DNA of 14,003 nucleotides from Lachnospiraceae bacterium UBA3711 (GTDB lineage: Bacteria > Bacillota > Clostridia > Lachnospirales > Lachnospiraceae), in NCBI GenBank assembly GCA_002371345.1, contig DFHY01000065.1:11312-25314 (forward strand). The letters run 5' to 3'. Shown here one piece after another: positions 1 to 7,385 of the stretch (its first letter is position 1; each line of letters begins with the position of its first letter). The notes beneath the pieces are model-generated. The model worked only from the letters and a program-made list of their open reading frames with translations. It was not told the origin of the DNA and made no database searches. The position numbers were made by a program, and so were the translations under genes.

Positions 1-31
1 TCAAACCGTCCGGATTACTCAGAGCAAAGTC

Positions 32-61
32 TTGAATCATATTGTTCCTGAAGTGTATACT
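32..61 (+). promoter_or_regulatory. Candidate sigma-A promoter for murC
   Basis: The -35 candidate TTGAAT (32-37) and the -10 candidate TATACT (56-61) are separated by 18 nt and match the vegetative consensus at 4/6 and 5/6 positions. Transcription would start near 68 and give a leader of about 60 nt before the murC start at 130. The first 129 bases contain no gene I can support. This is a motif match only. Confidence 0.5.
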
Positions 62-129
62 TAGGGGAGAGCATATATATCCGTGCCTCATATGATTGAT
101 TATATTTAATAAAAGAAAGGATACAAACC

Positions 130-1518
130 ATGTATCAGATAGATTACAGGAATCCGGTCCATGTTCATTTCTGCGGAATCGGAGGGATCAGCATGAGCGG
201 TCTTGCTTCTGTGCTGCTCGGAAGGGGGTTCACCGTGACCGGGTCTGATTCGAAGCTTTCCCCGCTCACAGAGCTTCTTGAAGAACAGGGCGCAAAGGTT
301 TCCTGCCCTCAGAGCGCCGATAATATCACCGATGACATCGACGTCATGGTATGCACAGCGGCAATTCACCCTGACAATCCCGAGTACGCCGCCGCTCTCT
401 CGGCAGGGATACCGATTCTGACGAGAGCACAGCTGCTGGGTCAGATCATGGATCACTATGAAAACTCAGTCGCTGTTGCCGGCACTCACGGCAAAACCAC
501 GGTCACATCCATGATCTCGTGCATTCTTCTTAGCGCTGATCTTGATCCCACGATCTCAGTCGGAGGGATATTAAAGGAGATCGGCGGCAATATCCGGGTA
601 GGCCGCTCCGAGAATTTCATCGCGGAAGCCTGCGAGTACACCAACAGCTTCCTGAGCCTGAAGCCGCGGATCGGGCTGATTCTGAATATTGACGCCGATC
701 ATCTTGATTTCTTCAAGGATCTTGACGATATCCGGAACTCTTTCCACCGCTACGCATCCAACATCAAGGACGGCGGCATACTTATCCTGAACGCCGGTAT
801 TCCTCATCGGGAGGAGATCACGGATGGAATCGGAGCAAATGTGATTACATATGGAGAGGAAGGTGCCGATTATGTGCCCTTCGGCATCTCTTTCGACGAT
901 TTCGGCGCCGGCACTTTTCACGTGCTTCACGACGGAAAGGATCTGGGGTGCTTCTCTCTCCATGTCCCCGGGAAGCACAACATCTCAAACGCGGTATGCG
1001 CCATTGCTGCCGCGGATCAGATGGGGATCTCAATGGATGACTGCCGGAAAGGCCTTGACGCTTTTCACGGGGCCGACCGCAGGTTCCAGATCAAGGGCAG
1101 GCTCTCCTGCGGCGCGGTTGTCATAGATGATTACGCTCACCACCCGACGGAGATCAGGGTCACTCTCGAGGCTGCCGCCAACTATCCTCACAGGAAGATA
1201 TGGTGCGTTTTCCAGCCTCATACCTACACAAGGACAAAATCACTGATGAACGGGTTCGCCGATGCCCTGTCCCTGGCCGACGAGGTTGTCCTGGCTCCTA
1301 TCTATGCAGCAAGGGAGACCGACACTCTCGGCATCAGCTCCGACACTCTTCGCCAGAACATAGCCAACCGTGGCACTGACGCCTGGTATTTCCCGGACTT
1401 TGAGAGTATCGAAAGCTTTCTGATATCCCATGTGTCAGACGGTGATCTGGTAATAACCACCGGAGCCGGAGATATCGTGCGGGTCGGAGACGAGCTTCTG
1501 CGTATGGATCAGGCATGA
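130..1518 (+). CDS. murC: UDP-N-acetylmuramate--L-alanine ligase (MurC)
   Basis: This cytoplasmic Mur ligase adds L-alanine to UDP-MurNAc using ATP, the first amino-acid step of the peptidoglycan stem peptide. The protein has 462 residues, the usual MurC length. The N-terminal UDP-binding Rossmann motif GIGGISMSGLA is at 16-26. The ATP-binding P-loop GTHGKTT is at 118-124. The central-domain motif EACEY is near 166 and NIDADHLDFF near 186. The motif PGKHNISNA starts near 280, the C-terminal DDYAHHPTEI near 333 and FQPHTYTRT near 361. The ATG at 130 is preceded by AAAGGA (116-121) at 8 nt spacing. It also places the Rossmann glycines about 15 residues from the N-terminus, as expected. It is the first gene of the plus-strand block and is followed by a 166-bp gap before the replication genes. 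It looks complete. Confidence 0.97.
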   Translation: MYQIDYRNPVHVHFCGIGGISMSGLASVLLGRGFTVTGSDSKLSPLTELLEEQGAKVSCPQSADNITDDIDVMVCTAAIHPDNPEYAAALSAGIPILTRAQLLGQIMDHYENSVAVAGTHGKTTVTSMISCILLSADLDPTISVGGILKEIGGNIRVGRSENFIAEACEYTNSFLSLKPRIGLILNIDADHLDFFKDLDDIRNSFHRYASNIKDGGILILNAGIPHREEITDGIGANVITYGEEGADYVPFGISFDDFGAGTFHVLHDGKDLGCFSLHVPGKHNISNAVCAIAAADQMGISMDDCRKGLDAFHGADRRFQIKGRLSCGAVVIDDYAHHPTEIRVTLEAAANYPHRKIWCVFQPHTYTRTKSLMNGFADALSLADEVVLAPIYAARETDTLGISSDTLRQNIANRGTDAWYFPDFESIESFLISHVSDGDLVITTGAGDIVRVGDELLRMDQA

Positions 1519-1530
1519 TGTTCCGCGCCT

Positions 1531-1572
1531 TGTGGACAGCTGTGGATTTCTTTGTAGATAAGTCGTGGACAG
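1531..1572 (+). promoter_or_regulatory. Cluster of four DnaA-box-like sites
   Basis: Four 9-mers related to TGTGGATAA (the complement of the DnaA box TTATCCACA) lie in one orientation: TGTGGACAG at 1531, TGTGGATTT at 1541, TGTAGATAA at 1553 and CGTGGACAG at 1564. They match the box at 7, 7, 8 and 6 of 9 positions. Their starts are 10, 12 and 11 bp apart, about one helical turn each. The cluster lies just upstream of a candidate promoter for the DnaD-like and helicase-loader genes. Binding by DnaA is an inference, since no site is a perfect box. Confidence 0.4.
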
Positions 1573-1573
1573 A

Positions 1574-1602
1574 TTCACTTATAAGTACCCGCCTGTTATG
1601 AT
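1574..1602 (+). promoter_or_regulatory. Candidate extended -10 promoter for the dnaD-like operon
   Basis: TTCACT (1574-1579) and TATGAT (1597-1602) are spaced 17 nt apart. A TG at 1594-1595, one base before the -10, gives an extended -10 element that can compensate for the weak -35 (4/6). The leader before the first start at 1685 would be about 75 nt. It contains a short hairpin, CCGGCG/CGCCGG (1627-1646), whose 8-nt loop is GGAGGAGA. Confidence 0.5.
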
Positions 1603-1684
1603 ATACTTCAAATCGTCGATGGTACGCCGGCGGGAGGAGACGCCGGATATTGTCGGCACGGCTTAAGGGGCCTGGGGAGAGAGT

Positions 1685-2755
1685 ATGAAATCATACACTA
1701 TGCGCTTGGATGAGGGGAATAATCTGAGTAAGAAAGGCGGTGTTTTCATGCGGGTTCATCTGCCGGAAAGCGGCGGCATGACCATGATTGAGAACACATT
1801 TATCGATCAGTTCATGCCCTCGTCAAGCGGGGATTTCGTTAAAATATATCTGTACCTGCTGCGCCTTGCGCAGAGCGGCCGGAATGATGTTTCCATCCAG
1901 GATATCGCGGACGCCCTGAATTATACCGAATCTGATGTGAAGCGTGCCATAGGATACTGGCAGAAAAAGAGCTGTCTGGACCTTATTGATGATCCCGGGG
2001 AAGAAGCCGCAACCTCAGCTGCCTCCCAGGCTTCTTCGGGAAGCAAGATCACAGAGTTCCGTCCGGCGCAGAAGTATTCGAAAGAAGAGCTGCGCAGGGT
2101 GATATTCGTTGCCGAGAGTTATCTCGGAAGGCCCATATCTCCATCTGAGCAGGAGACGCTGGTTTATTTCCTCTCGGATCTCGGAATGAGTATCGACCTT
2201 ATCGACTATCTCCTGGATTACTGTGTCTCTATGAACCATACCAGCTTCAGGTATATGCAGAGAGTCGCTGTAAGCTGGGCGGAGCAGGGCATTTACAGTG
2301 TCGAGCAGGCGCGTAGGGAGGGTTCCTCTGCACGCAGCGAATACTTCACCATTTTCCGGGCTCTGGGAATAAGGGATCACGCTCCCACCCCGGCCGAGCA
2401 GGAGTATATGGACCGCTGGATGAAGGAATACACACTTCCAATGGATGTGATTCTTCTTGCCTGCAGCCGCACGGTTCTGCAGACCGGCAAGGCCAGATTC
2501 CCTTACGCCGATTCCATTTTAAAGAGCTGGAGCGAACAGAACGTCCGTACAGTCCATGATGTTGAGGCGCTTGACCGTATACATGAGAAGTCCGCGTCTC
2601 ATCCTGCCCAGGAGGCTTCCCGCGCGCGAAAGGCTCAGAAGGCTTCCACCGGACGCTTTCTCAATTTTGAGCCTTCCGGCACAGACTGGAATGCCGTCGC
2701 GGAGAGTGTAATGAAAGTCCAGGATGAGCAGGACCGCATATCACAGGAGTCCTGA
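1685..2755 (+). CDS. DnaD/DnaB-like replication initiation protein with two DnaB_2 domains
   Basis: The protein has 356 residues and resembles the Firmicute DnaD family, which helps load the replicative helicase during initiation and restart. Residues about 35-105 form the winged-helix part (FVKIYLYLLR at 51-60, SIQDIADAL near 70). A polar Ala/Ser linker follows at 107-120. Two copies of the DnaB_2 (DnaD C-terminal) domain come next, about 135-210 and 220-297. Each ends with the family Y-x3-I/V-x3-W motif: YMQRVAVSW at 190-198 and YADSILKSW at 274-282. A charged tail follows. The ATG at 1685 has GGGGAG 5 nt upstream. An internal ATG at 1748 (MRVHLPESGG) has a weaker AAAGG site and gives an N-terminus closer to typical family members, so the true protein may be 335 residues. 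The helicase-loader gene begins 3 bp downstream, which supports a joint role. Confidence 0.88.
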   Translation: MKSYTMRLDEGNNLSKKGGVFMRVHLPESGGMTMIENTFIDQFMPSSSGDFVKIYLYLLRLAQSGRNDVSIQDIADALNYTESDVKRAIGYWQKKSCLDLIDDPGEEAATSAASQASSGSKITEFRPAQKYSKEELRRVIFVAESYLGRPISPSEQETLVYFLSDLGMSIDLIDYLLDYCVSMNHTSFRYMQRVAVSWAEQGIYSVEQARREGSSARSEYFTIFRALGIRDHAPTPAEQEYMDRWMKEYTLPMDVILLACSRTVLQTGKARFPYADSILKSWSEQNVRTVHDVEALDRIHEKSASHPAQEASRARKAQKASTGRFLNFEPSGTDWNAVAESVMKVQDEQDRISQES

Positions 2756-2758
2756 CGG

Positions 2759-3826
2759 ATGGGTATTACCAATGCACAATACGACGCGGTCATGCGCGTC
2801 TACGAAAAGAGAAGGATCGACAACCACCATGTTGAGGAAGAGCGCCGGCGGATTGCCTATGAGACAATCCCGGAGCTTAAGCAGCTTGACAAGGCGGTTG
2901 CCTCTTTGTCTGTTCTCGCTTTGAAGCGTTCTCTCTCAGACAGTTCAAAGCAGGGTGGTAATCCGCCTGACGTGCCGCGTCCGGCTGTCAGTGACGTCAC
3001 ACCGGCAACTCTGCGTGAGCACATTGAACTGGCTGCCGGAGGGATGAAGCCGGAAGACAGGCGCAGACAGCTGCTCAAGGAGCACTCATTCCCTGAGGAT
3101 TATCTTGATCCCGTGTATACCTGCAGAGACTGCCGGGATACGGGATGGATCGGAAACAGGCACTGCCGCTGTTTCGAGCGCGAGGTCGTATCGCTCTTCT
3201 ATACCCAGTCGGGGCTTTCAGACGTCCTTCGGCGTGAGAACTTCGATACATTCGACATTAATCTCTATCGGAGTGATCTGATCGATGAGCGGACCAGGAA
3301 GAGCTCGCGGGATATAATGACCGCAGCCCTGAACACATGCCGGAGGTTCACCGAGGACTTCGGAAACGGCTCACAGATGGACAATCTGCTCATAAGCGGC
3401 GCCGCCGGACTGGGAAAGACCTTCCTCACCCACTGTATCGCTAAAGAACTGATTGACAAGGGACGCTCAGTCATCTACTATTCTGCCGGAGAGTTATTTG
3501 ACTCTCTCGCCAGATACCGGTTCGGCAGGGACGATGACGCGGAGGAGGCTCCATTTGACGATGAATATCTGACCGGCAGCAGCCTGCTGATCATAGATGA
3601 TCTCGGGACCGAGCTCACGAACAGCTTTGTCGGCTCGGAGCTTTTCCGGATACTGAATACGCGCATAAACCAAAGACGCGGAACTGTCATCTCGACAAAC
3701 CTGTCACCGACTGAGATCGGCAGGATTTATTCCGACCGTATCTCCTCGCGCATCATGGAAAGCTTCACCCTGATACGGGCTTTTGGAGAGGATATCCGCA
3801 TTCTTAAGAGACTTGGCATGCACTGA
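2759..3826 (+). CDS. DnaI/DnaC-like helicase loader ATPase
   Basis: This 355-residue AAA+ ATPase is predicted to load the replicative DNA helicase, as B. subtilis DnaI does. The N-terminal part (1-110) is helical and charged. A zinc-binding cluster CRDC-x10-CRC sits at 122-138, the position of the DnaI zinc finger. The AAA+ core has Walker A GAAGLGKT at 214-221 and Walker B LLIIDDLG at 276-283. The sensor-like STN is at 312-314, and SDRISSRI at 325-332 carries the likely arginine finger. The ATG at 2759 is 3 bp after the DnaD-like gene stop, with AGGAG (2744-2748) at 10 nt, so the two genes are almost certainly cotranscribed. I leave the symbol empty because DnaI and DnaC naming varies in Clostridia. 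Confidence 0.93.
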   Translation: MGITNAQYDAVMRVYEKRRIDNHHVEEERRRIAYETIPELKQLDKAVASLSVLALKRSLSDSSKQGGNPPDVPRPAVSDVTPATLREHIELAAGGMKPEDRRRQLLKEHSFPEDYLDPVYTCRDCRDTGWIGNRHCRCFEREVVSLFYTQSGLSDVLRRENFDTFDINLYRSDLIDERTRKSSRDIMTAALNTCRRFTEDFGNGSQMDNLLISGAAGLGKTFLTHCIAKELIDKGRSVIYYSAGELFDSLARYRFGRDDDAEEAPFDDEYLTGSSLLIIDDLGTELTNSFVGSELFRILNTRINQRRGTVISTNLSPTEIGRIYSDRISSRIMESFTLIRAFGEDIRILKRLGMH

Positions 3827-3830
3827 TCCG

Positions 3831-3962
3831 GCAGCACTATAGAGCTGCAAGCCCGGCAGGCAGAGCCGCCCCGCTGTACGCAGGGCCGGACCGTCAGTTC
3901 CGCCCGGGCTTAGATACAGTACATATGACACTGTGGCAGGAAGTATCCGTTATATACTGCCA
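3831..3962 (+). promoter_or_regulatory. Structured GC-rich leader ahead of the PRPP synthetase
   Basis: Three successive hairpins can be drawn in the gap after the helicase loader. The first is GCAGC/GCTGC (3831-3848). The second is an 8-bp outer stem AAGCCCGG (3849-3856) with CCGGGCTT (3904-3911). It encloses two smaller hairpins, about 3871-3885 around a TACG loop and 3887-3902 with CGGA/TCCG, so the shape is a three-way junction. The third is TGGC/GCCA plus AGTAT/ATACT (3934-3962). No U-tract follows, so this is not an ordinary terminator. It ends 23 nt before the Shine-Dalgarno of the next gene. The sequence does not match any riboswitch class I can recognise. Confidence 0.35.
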
Positions 3963-4001
3963 GGCTTCGATACTTATGACAGGACAGGAGGCTATTACGA
4001 T

Positions 4002-5231
4002 ATGACAAGCGGCACAAAGAGCTCCAGGACAAAGAACTCCGGCACCAAGGCAGCTGCCAAAAAGAACCGTGATGCCCTTCCTCTTGGTAATCTCGGAATC
4101 ATAGCGCTTCCTTCAAGCGAGGAGATTGGCCGCAAGATCAACGATTATATCGTCGGCTGGCGCAGGGAACGCGATCACAAGCATTCCGCTCATCCTCAGC
4201 TCAGCGATTACGAGCGCGACAGCTTCCTGATACGCACACAGACTCCGCGCTTCGGCTCCGGGGAAGGCAAGGCCACCATCTTCGATACGATCCGCGGATA
4301 CGACATCTTCCTTCTGCTGGACGTCTGCAACTACAGCATCACCTACACCATGCGCGGGCAGACCAACCATATGTCCCCGGACGATCATTTTATTGATCTT
4401 GAACGCATGATCGCCGCTATAGGCGGCAAGGCGCGCCGTATCAACGTTATCATGCCCTATCTCTACGAGAGCCGCCAGCACAGACGCTCGGGCCGCGAAT
4501 CGCTCGACTGCGCCCAGGCCCTGAAAGAGCTGGTGCGGATGGGGGTCGACAACATCATCACATTTGACGCACATGATCCCAGGATCCAGAACGCCATCCC
4601 GCTGTCAGGATTCGAGAACTTTCTGCCGACGTACCAGTTTATCAAAGGGCTGTTCAGGGCAGCTCCGGACTTCTCGGTCTCACCTGACCGCCTGATGATC
4701 GTCAGCCCTGACGAGGCCGGAACCTCCCGCGCCGTATATATGGCAAATGTGCTCGGCGTGGACATGGGCATGTTCTATAAGAGGCGCAATTATACCATGA
4801 CAGTAAACGGGGAGAACCCGATTGTCGCACATGAATTTCTCGGCGCTCCCGTAAAGGGCAAGGACGTCGTGCTCCTCGATGACATGATATCCTCCGGAAA
4901 CGCCGCCCTGCAGATCTCACGTGAGCTCAAGGCTCTTGGAGCTGAGCGCATCTTCATCTGCGCAACATTCGGGCTGTTCACCGACGGGCTTGAGAAGTTC
5001 GATAAAGCCTGGAAGGAGAAGGTCTTCCACTCCATCCTCACCACCAATCTGGTCTACCAGAGGCCGGAGCTTCTCTCAAAGCCCTACTACCACGGCTGTG
5101 ATCTCAGTAAGTTTGTCGCCCTGATCATCGATTCGATCAACCACGACAGTTCGCTGAGCGACCTGCTGGATCCGGTAGACCGCATCAACCGTTTCCTTGC
5201 GTGCAAGGGAGTGAAGAGGACAACACAGTAA
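4002..5231 (+). CDS. prs: Divergent ribose-phosphate pyrophosphokinase (PRPP synthetase)
   Basis: The product is predicted to convert ribose 5-phosphate and ATP to PRPP, the donor for purine, pyrimidine, NAD, histidine and tryptophan synthesis. I chose the ATG at 4002 because AGGAGG (3986-3991) lies 10 nt upstream. An in-frame GTG at 3933 would add 23 residues and lacks such a site. The protein has 409 residues against about 315 for classical Prs. The extra length is a basic N-terminal tail (1-30) and insertions near 55-95 and 330-360. Family landmarks are recognisable: MPYLYESRQHRRSGRESL at 151-168 (catalytic flexible loop), FDAHDPRIQ at 188-196, KRR at 260-262, and the PRPP loop VVLLDDMISSGNA at 289-301. 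That loop has SSGNA where classical enzymes have DTGGT or DTAGT. It converges with the AICAR transformylase gene 38 bp downstream, and no terminator hairpin is evident between them. Confidence 0.87.
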   Translation: MTSGTKSSRTKNSGTKAAAKKNRDALPLGNLGIIALPSSEEIGRKINDYIVGWRRERDHKHSAHPQLSDYERDSFLIRTQTPRFGSGEGKATIFDTIRGYDIFLLLDVCNYSITYTMRGQTNHMSPDDHFIDLERMIAAIGGKARRINVIMPYLYESRQHRRSGRESLDCAQALKELVRMGVDNIITFDAHDPRIQNAIPLSGFENFLPTYQFIKGLFRAAPDFSVSPDRLMIVSPDEAGTSRAVYMANVLGVDMGMFYKRRNYTMTVNGENPIVAHEFLGAPVKGKDVVLLDDMISSGNAALQISRELKALGAERIFICATFGLFTDGLEKFDKAWKEKVFHSILTTNLVYQRPELLSKPYYHGCDLSKFVALIIDSINHDSSLSDLLDPVDRINRFLACKGVKRTTQ

Positions 5232-5269
5232 AACTATGCTTTTTATATTTGCAATGGCGCATTTCTTCC

Positions 5270-6451
5270 TCAGTGGTGGAACAGCCGGATTCCGGTAAAG
5301 ACCATCACCATGCCGTAATCGTTGCACCGCTCTATCACAAGGTCATCCCGGATGCTTCCGCCAGGCTCGGCGACATACCTGACGCCGCTCTTATAAGCGC
5401 GGTCTATGTTGTCCGAGAACGGGAAGAATGCATCGGAGCCAAGGGTAACGCCTTCCATCGTGTCCAGCCACGCTCTTTTTGCATCCTTTGTAAACTCCGC
5501 CGGTCTCTCTGTGAACACTCTCTGCCACGCTCCGTCCGCGAGCACATCCTCCGGCCACTCTCCGATATAGACGTCTATGGCGTTGTCCCTGTCCGCTCTG
5601 CCGATATCATCACGGAATGGAAGGTTCAGAACGGTTTCACTCTGTCTGAGATACCAGTTGTCAGCCTTCGAGCCCGCAAGCCTCGTGCAGTGTACGCGTG
5701 ACTGCTGTCCCGCGCCGATTCCGATCGCCTGTCCGTCCTTGACATAGCAGACTGAATTGGACTGTGTGTACTTCAGGGTGATCAAAGAAATCTTTATATC
5801 GCGAACCGCCTCCGGAGTCAGGTCACGGTTCTTAGTGACGATATTTTTCAGAAAATCATCATCGATAACAAGATTCTGGCGGCCCTGCTCAAATGTGATT
5901 CCGTACACCATCTTCCGCTCAAGCTCCTGAGGACGGTATGACGGATCCATCCTGAGGACGACATAGCTGCCCTTTTTCTTTCCCTTCAGGATCTCCAGGG
6001 CTTCCTCTGTATATCCGGGAGCGATAACGCCGTCGGACACTTCACGCCTGATCAGCATTGCCGTATCCGCGTCGCACTCGTCCGACAGAGATATGAAGTC
6101 TCCGAATGAGCTCATCCTGTCAGCTCCCCGCGCTCTCGCGTAAGCGCACGCAAGCGGCGACAGATCTTTCTTCAGGTCGTCGACCCAGTATATTTTTCTC
6201 AGCACATCGGTGAGCGGAAGTCCGACCGCCGCTCCTGCCGGAGATACGTGCTTGAAGGATGTGGCCGCCGGAAGTCCTGTCTCTCTCTTCAGCTCGCATA
6301 CAAGCTGCCAGCCGTTCAGGGCGTCGAGAAGGTTGATATATCCAGGCCGGCCGTTCAGCACCGTCACCGGCAGTTCGCTGCCGTCCTGCATGAACACTCT
6401 CGACGGCTTCTGGTTTGGATTGCACCCGTATTTCAATAATAATTCGTTCAT
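5270..6451 (-). CDS. Stand-alone AICAR transformylase (PurH C-terminal activity)
   Basis: This enzyme transfers the formyl group of 10-formyl-THF to AICAR to give FAICAR, the penultimate step of IMP synthesis. The 393-residue protein covers only the transformylase half of bifunctional PurH and has no MGS-fold cyclohydrolase domain. The catalytic motif SFKHVSPAGAA is at 65-75. SNSVCY is near 231, GIGAGQQSRV near 244, SDAFFPFSDNID near 339 and GGSIRDD near 364. All are hallmarks of the AICARFT domain. The start at 6451 has GGAG 6 nt upstream and yields the expected N-terminus MNELLLKYGCNPNQKPS. The frame stays open 129 nt further up to the stop of the preceding gene, but that stretch looks non-coding. 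It lies downstream of the IMP cyclohydrolase gene, which supplies the missing half of PurH. The 129-bp gap contains a small hairpin (GTGCC/GGCAC, 6474-6487) just before the ribosome site. Confidence 0.93.
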   Translation of the reverse strand: MNELLLKYGCNPNQKPSRVFMQDGSELPVTVLNGRPGYINLLDALNGWQLVCELKRETGLPAATSFKHVSPAGAAVGLPLTDVLRKIYWVDDLKKDLSPLACAYARARGADRMSSFGDFISLSDECDADTAMLIRREVSDGVIAPGYTEEALEILKGKKKGSYVVLRMDPSYRPQELERKMVYGITFEQGRQNLVIDDDFLKNIVTKNRDLTPEAVRDIKISLITLKYTQSNSVCYVKDGQAIGIGAGQQSRVHCTRLAGSKADNWYLRQSETVLNLPFRDDIGRADRDNAIDVYIGEWPEDVLADGAWQRVFTERPAEFTKDAKRAWLDTMEGVTLGSDAFFPFSDNIDRAYKSGVRYVAEPGGSIRDDLVIERCNDYGMVMVFTGIRLFHH

Positions 6452-6580
6452 ATCAGTCTCCATTCCGCCGCCTGTGCCAGACGGCACTGTAGTCATGAAA
6501 CACCAGCATTCAAAAGGACCGGCACTCAGCCGCCCGCGCCAGGAGCAATATATACCCTGTATGTTCCGCGGCATGGACAT

Positions 6581-7306
6581 TTACATCAGCCCGCCTTCGT
6601 GCCTGTTTACGATCCTCGTCTCATACTTTCCCGTCTGTATATCAATAAAGCGCACAAACAGCGACACCTTGTTGTCTTCGTTCAGACTCTCCCAGACGTT
6701 CTTTGTGAAGTCATCAATCTCTCCGCTGATGTCTACACGCTGCGGCTCCCCTTCAAAGCTTGGAAGCGGATTGCCGTCGGACTTGTAGGTATGTATGAAG
6801 CGCCCCTCTCCCGCAGCAGGATCTTCATATGAAAATGTAAAACGCTCACAGGATGACGGATCTCCGTCCGCACTCTTGAGAATGCTCATCTCATAGTAAT
6901 ATCTGCCCTCTTCTATATTCATAACAGCAGAGATCCTGGGCGTGTAATTGGGAGCGTCAGGTTCAAATATCCGGCTTCGCAGCGATTCCTGAAATGACAT
7001 CCCGTCCATAAATCCCTGATATACAGTATCTGTCTGGTCGCCGTTTGTCACTATGGTCCTCGTCCCGAGAACACGCACCGGCGCGTAGATAATCAGGCTC
7101 GGGTCCTCCATCTTGGACGGGTCGTAAGCCTGCGTACGTATCCCCTCTCCATCACGCACAAAAATCCTGTTCCTGCTGTTTGAGGATCTTCCCATAATAA
7201 AATACGCGGTAACCGCTGAACGTCCGTCCTTGGAGCGTCCGACCACGATACCGCGTCCGGGATAAGTGCTGCCTCGAAGTTCCTCCGAAAGAGTTTTCCT
7301 TATCAT
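6581..7306 (-). CDS. PurO-like IMP cyclohydrolase
   Basis: The predicted role is ring closure of FAICAR to IMP, the last de novo purine step. The 241-residue protein resembles the archaeal PurO fold family (IMP_cyclohyd) rather than the N-terminal domain of bacterial PurH. An N-terminal TYPGRGIVVGRSKDG (14-28) is followed by AYFIMGRSSNSRNRIF (34-49), with NGDQTDTVYQG near 88 and NYTPRISAV near 120. I place the start at the ATG at 7306, with GAGG 11 nt upstream. A longer in-frame reading is rejected because it would run through the promoter at 7349-7377 and then through the coding frame of the upstream ATPase. The gene directly precedes the stand-alone AICAR transformylase, so the two together replace PurH. 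The assignment rests on recalled motif similarity and gene context. Confidence 0.88.
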   Translation of the reverse strand: MIRKTLSEELRGSTYPGRGIVVGRSKDGRSAVTAYFIMGRSSNSRNRIFVRDGEGIRTQAYDPSKMEDPSLIIYAPVRVLGTRTIVTNGDQTDTVYQGFMDGMSFQESLRSRIFEPDAPNYTPRISAVMNIEEGRYYYEMSILKSADGDPSSCERFTFSYEDPAAGEGRFIHTYKSDGNPLPSFEGEPQRVDISGEIDDFTKNVWESLNEDNKVSLFVRFIDIQTGKYETRIVNRHEGGLM

Positions 7307-7348
7307 AGATATTCGTACCTCACTCGTATTCACGTCTGCAACGGAGTC

Positions 7349-7377
7349 ATCATACATAGAGGCAGTATAAAAGTCAA
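7349..7377 (-). promoter_or_regulatory. Sigma-A promoter for the IMP cyclohydrolase / AICAR transformylase unit
   Basis: On the minus strand TTGACT (7372-7377) and TATGAT (7349-7354) are separated by exactly 17 nt, matching the consensus at 5/6 and 5/6. It falls in the 79-bp gap after the YhaN-like gene. Transcription from about 7342 would give a 35-nt leader. This argues that the two purine genes can be transcribed independently of the nuclease genes upstream, and that the cyclohydrolase starts at 7306. Confidence 0.72.
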
Positions 7378-7385
7378 TAATCGAA

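Noticed and set aside
1627..1646. Hairpin CCGGCG/CGCCGG with loop GGAGGAGA as a ribosome-site presenting switch
   Set aside because: It lies 39 nt or more from the nearest ATG, so the loop cannot serve the dnaD-like start. It may be a chance GC stem.
1650..1688. 12-codon leader peptide starting at TTG and overlapping the dnaD-like start (ATGA)
   Set aside because: The start is TTG with 11 nt spacing, and the peptide has no recognisable function. The overlap is most likely chance.
5232..5269. Terminator between the convergent prs and AICAR transformylase genes
   Set aside because: The 38-bp gap is AT-rich but I could not draw a stable hairpin followed by a U-tract on either strand.
5201..5701. 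166-codon plus-strand open frame over the end of the AICAR transformylase gene
   Set aside because: It is antisense to a gene with strong family motifs and has no ribosome site.
6452..6580. In-frame N-terminal extension of the AICAR transformylase, starting right after the cyclohydrolase stop (TAAATG)
   Set aside because: The 43 extra codons show no family similarity. The internal ATG at 6451 has a good ribosome site and gives the expected N-terminus. An open stretch of this length is not improbable by chance.
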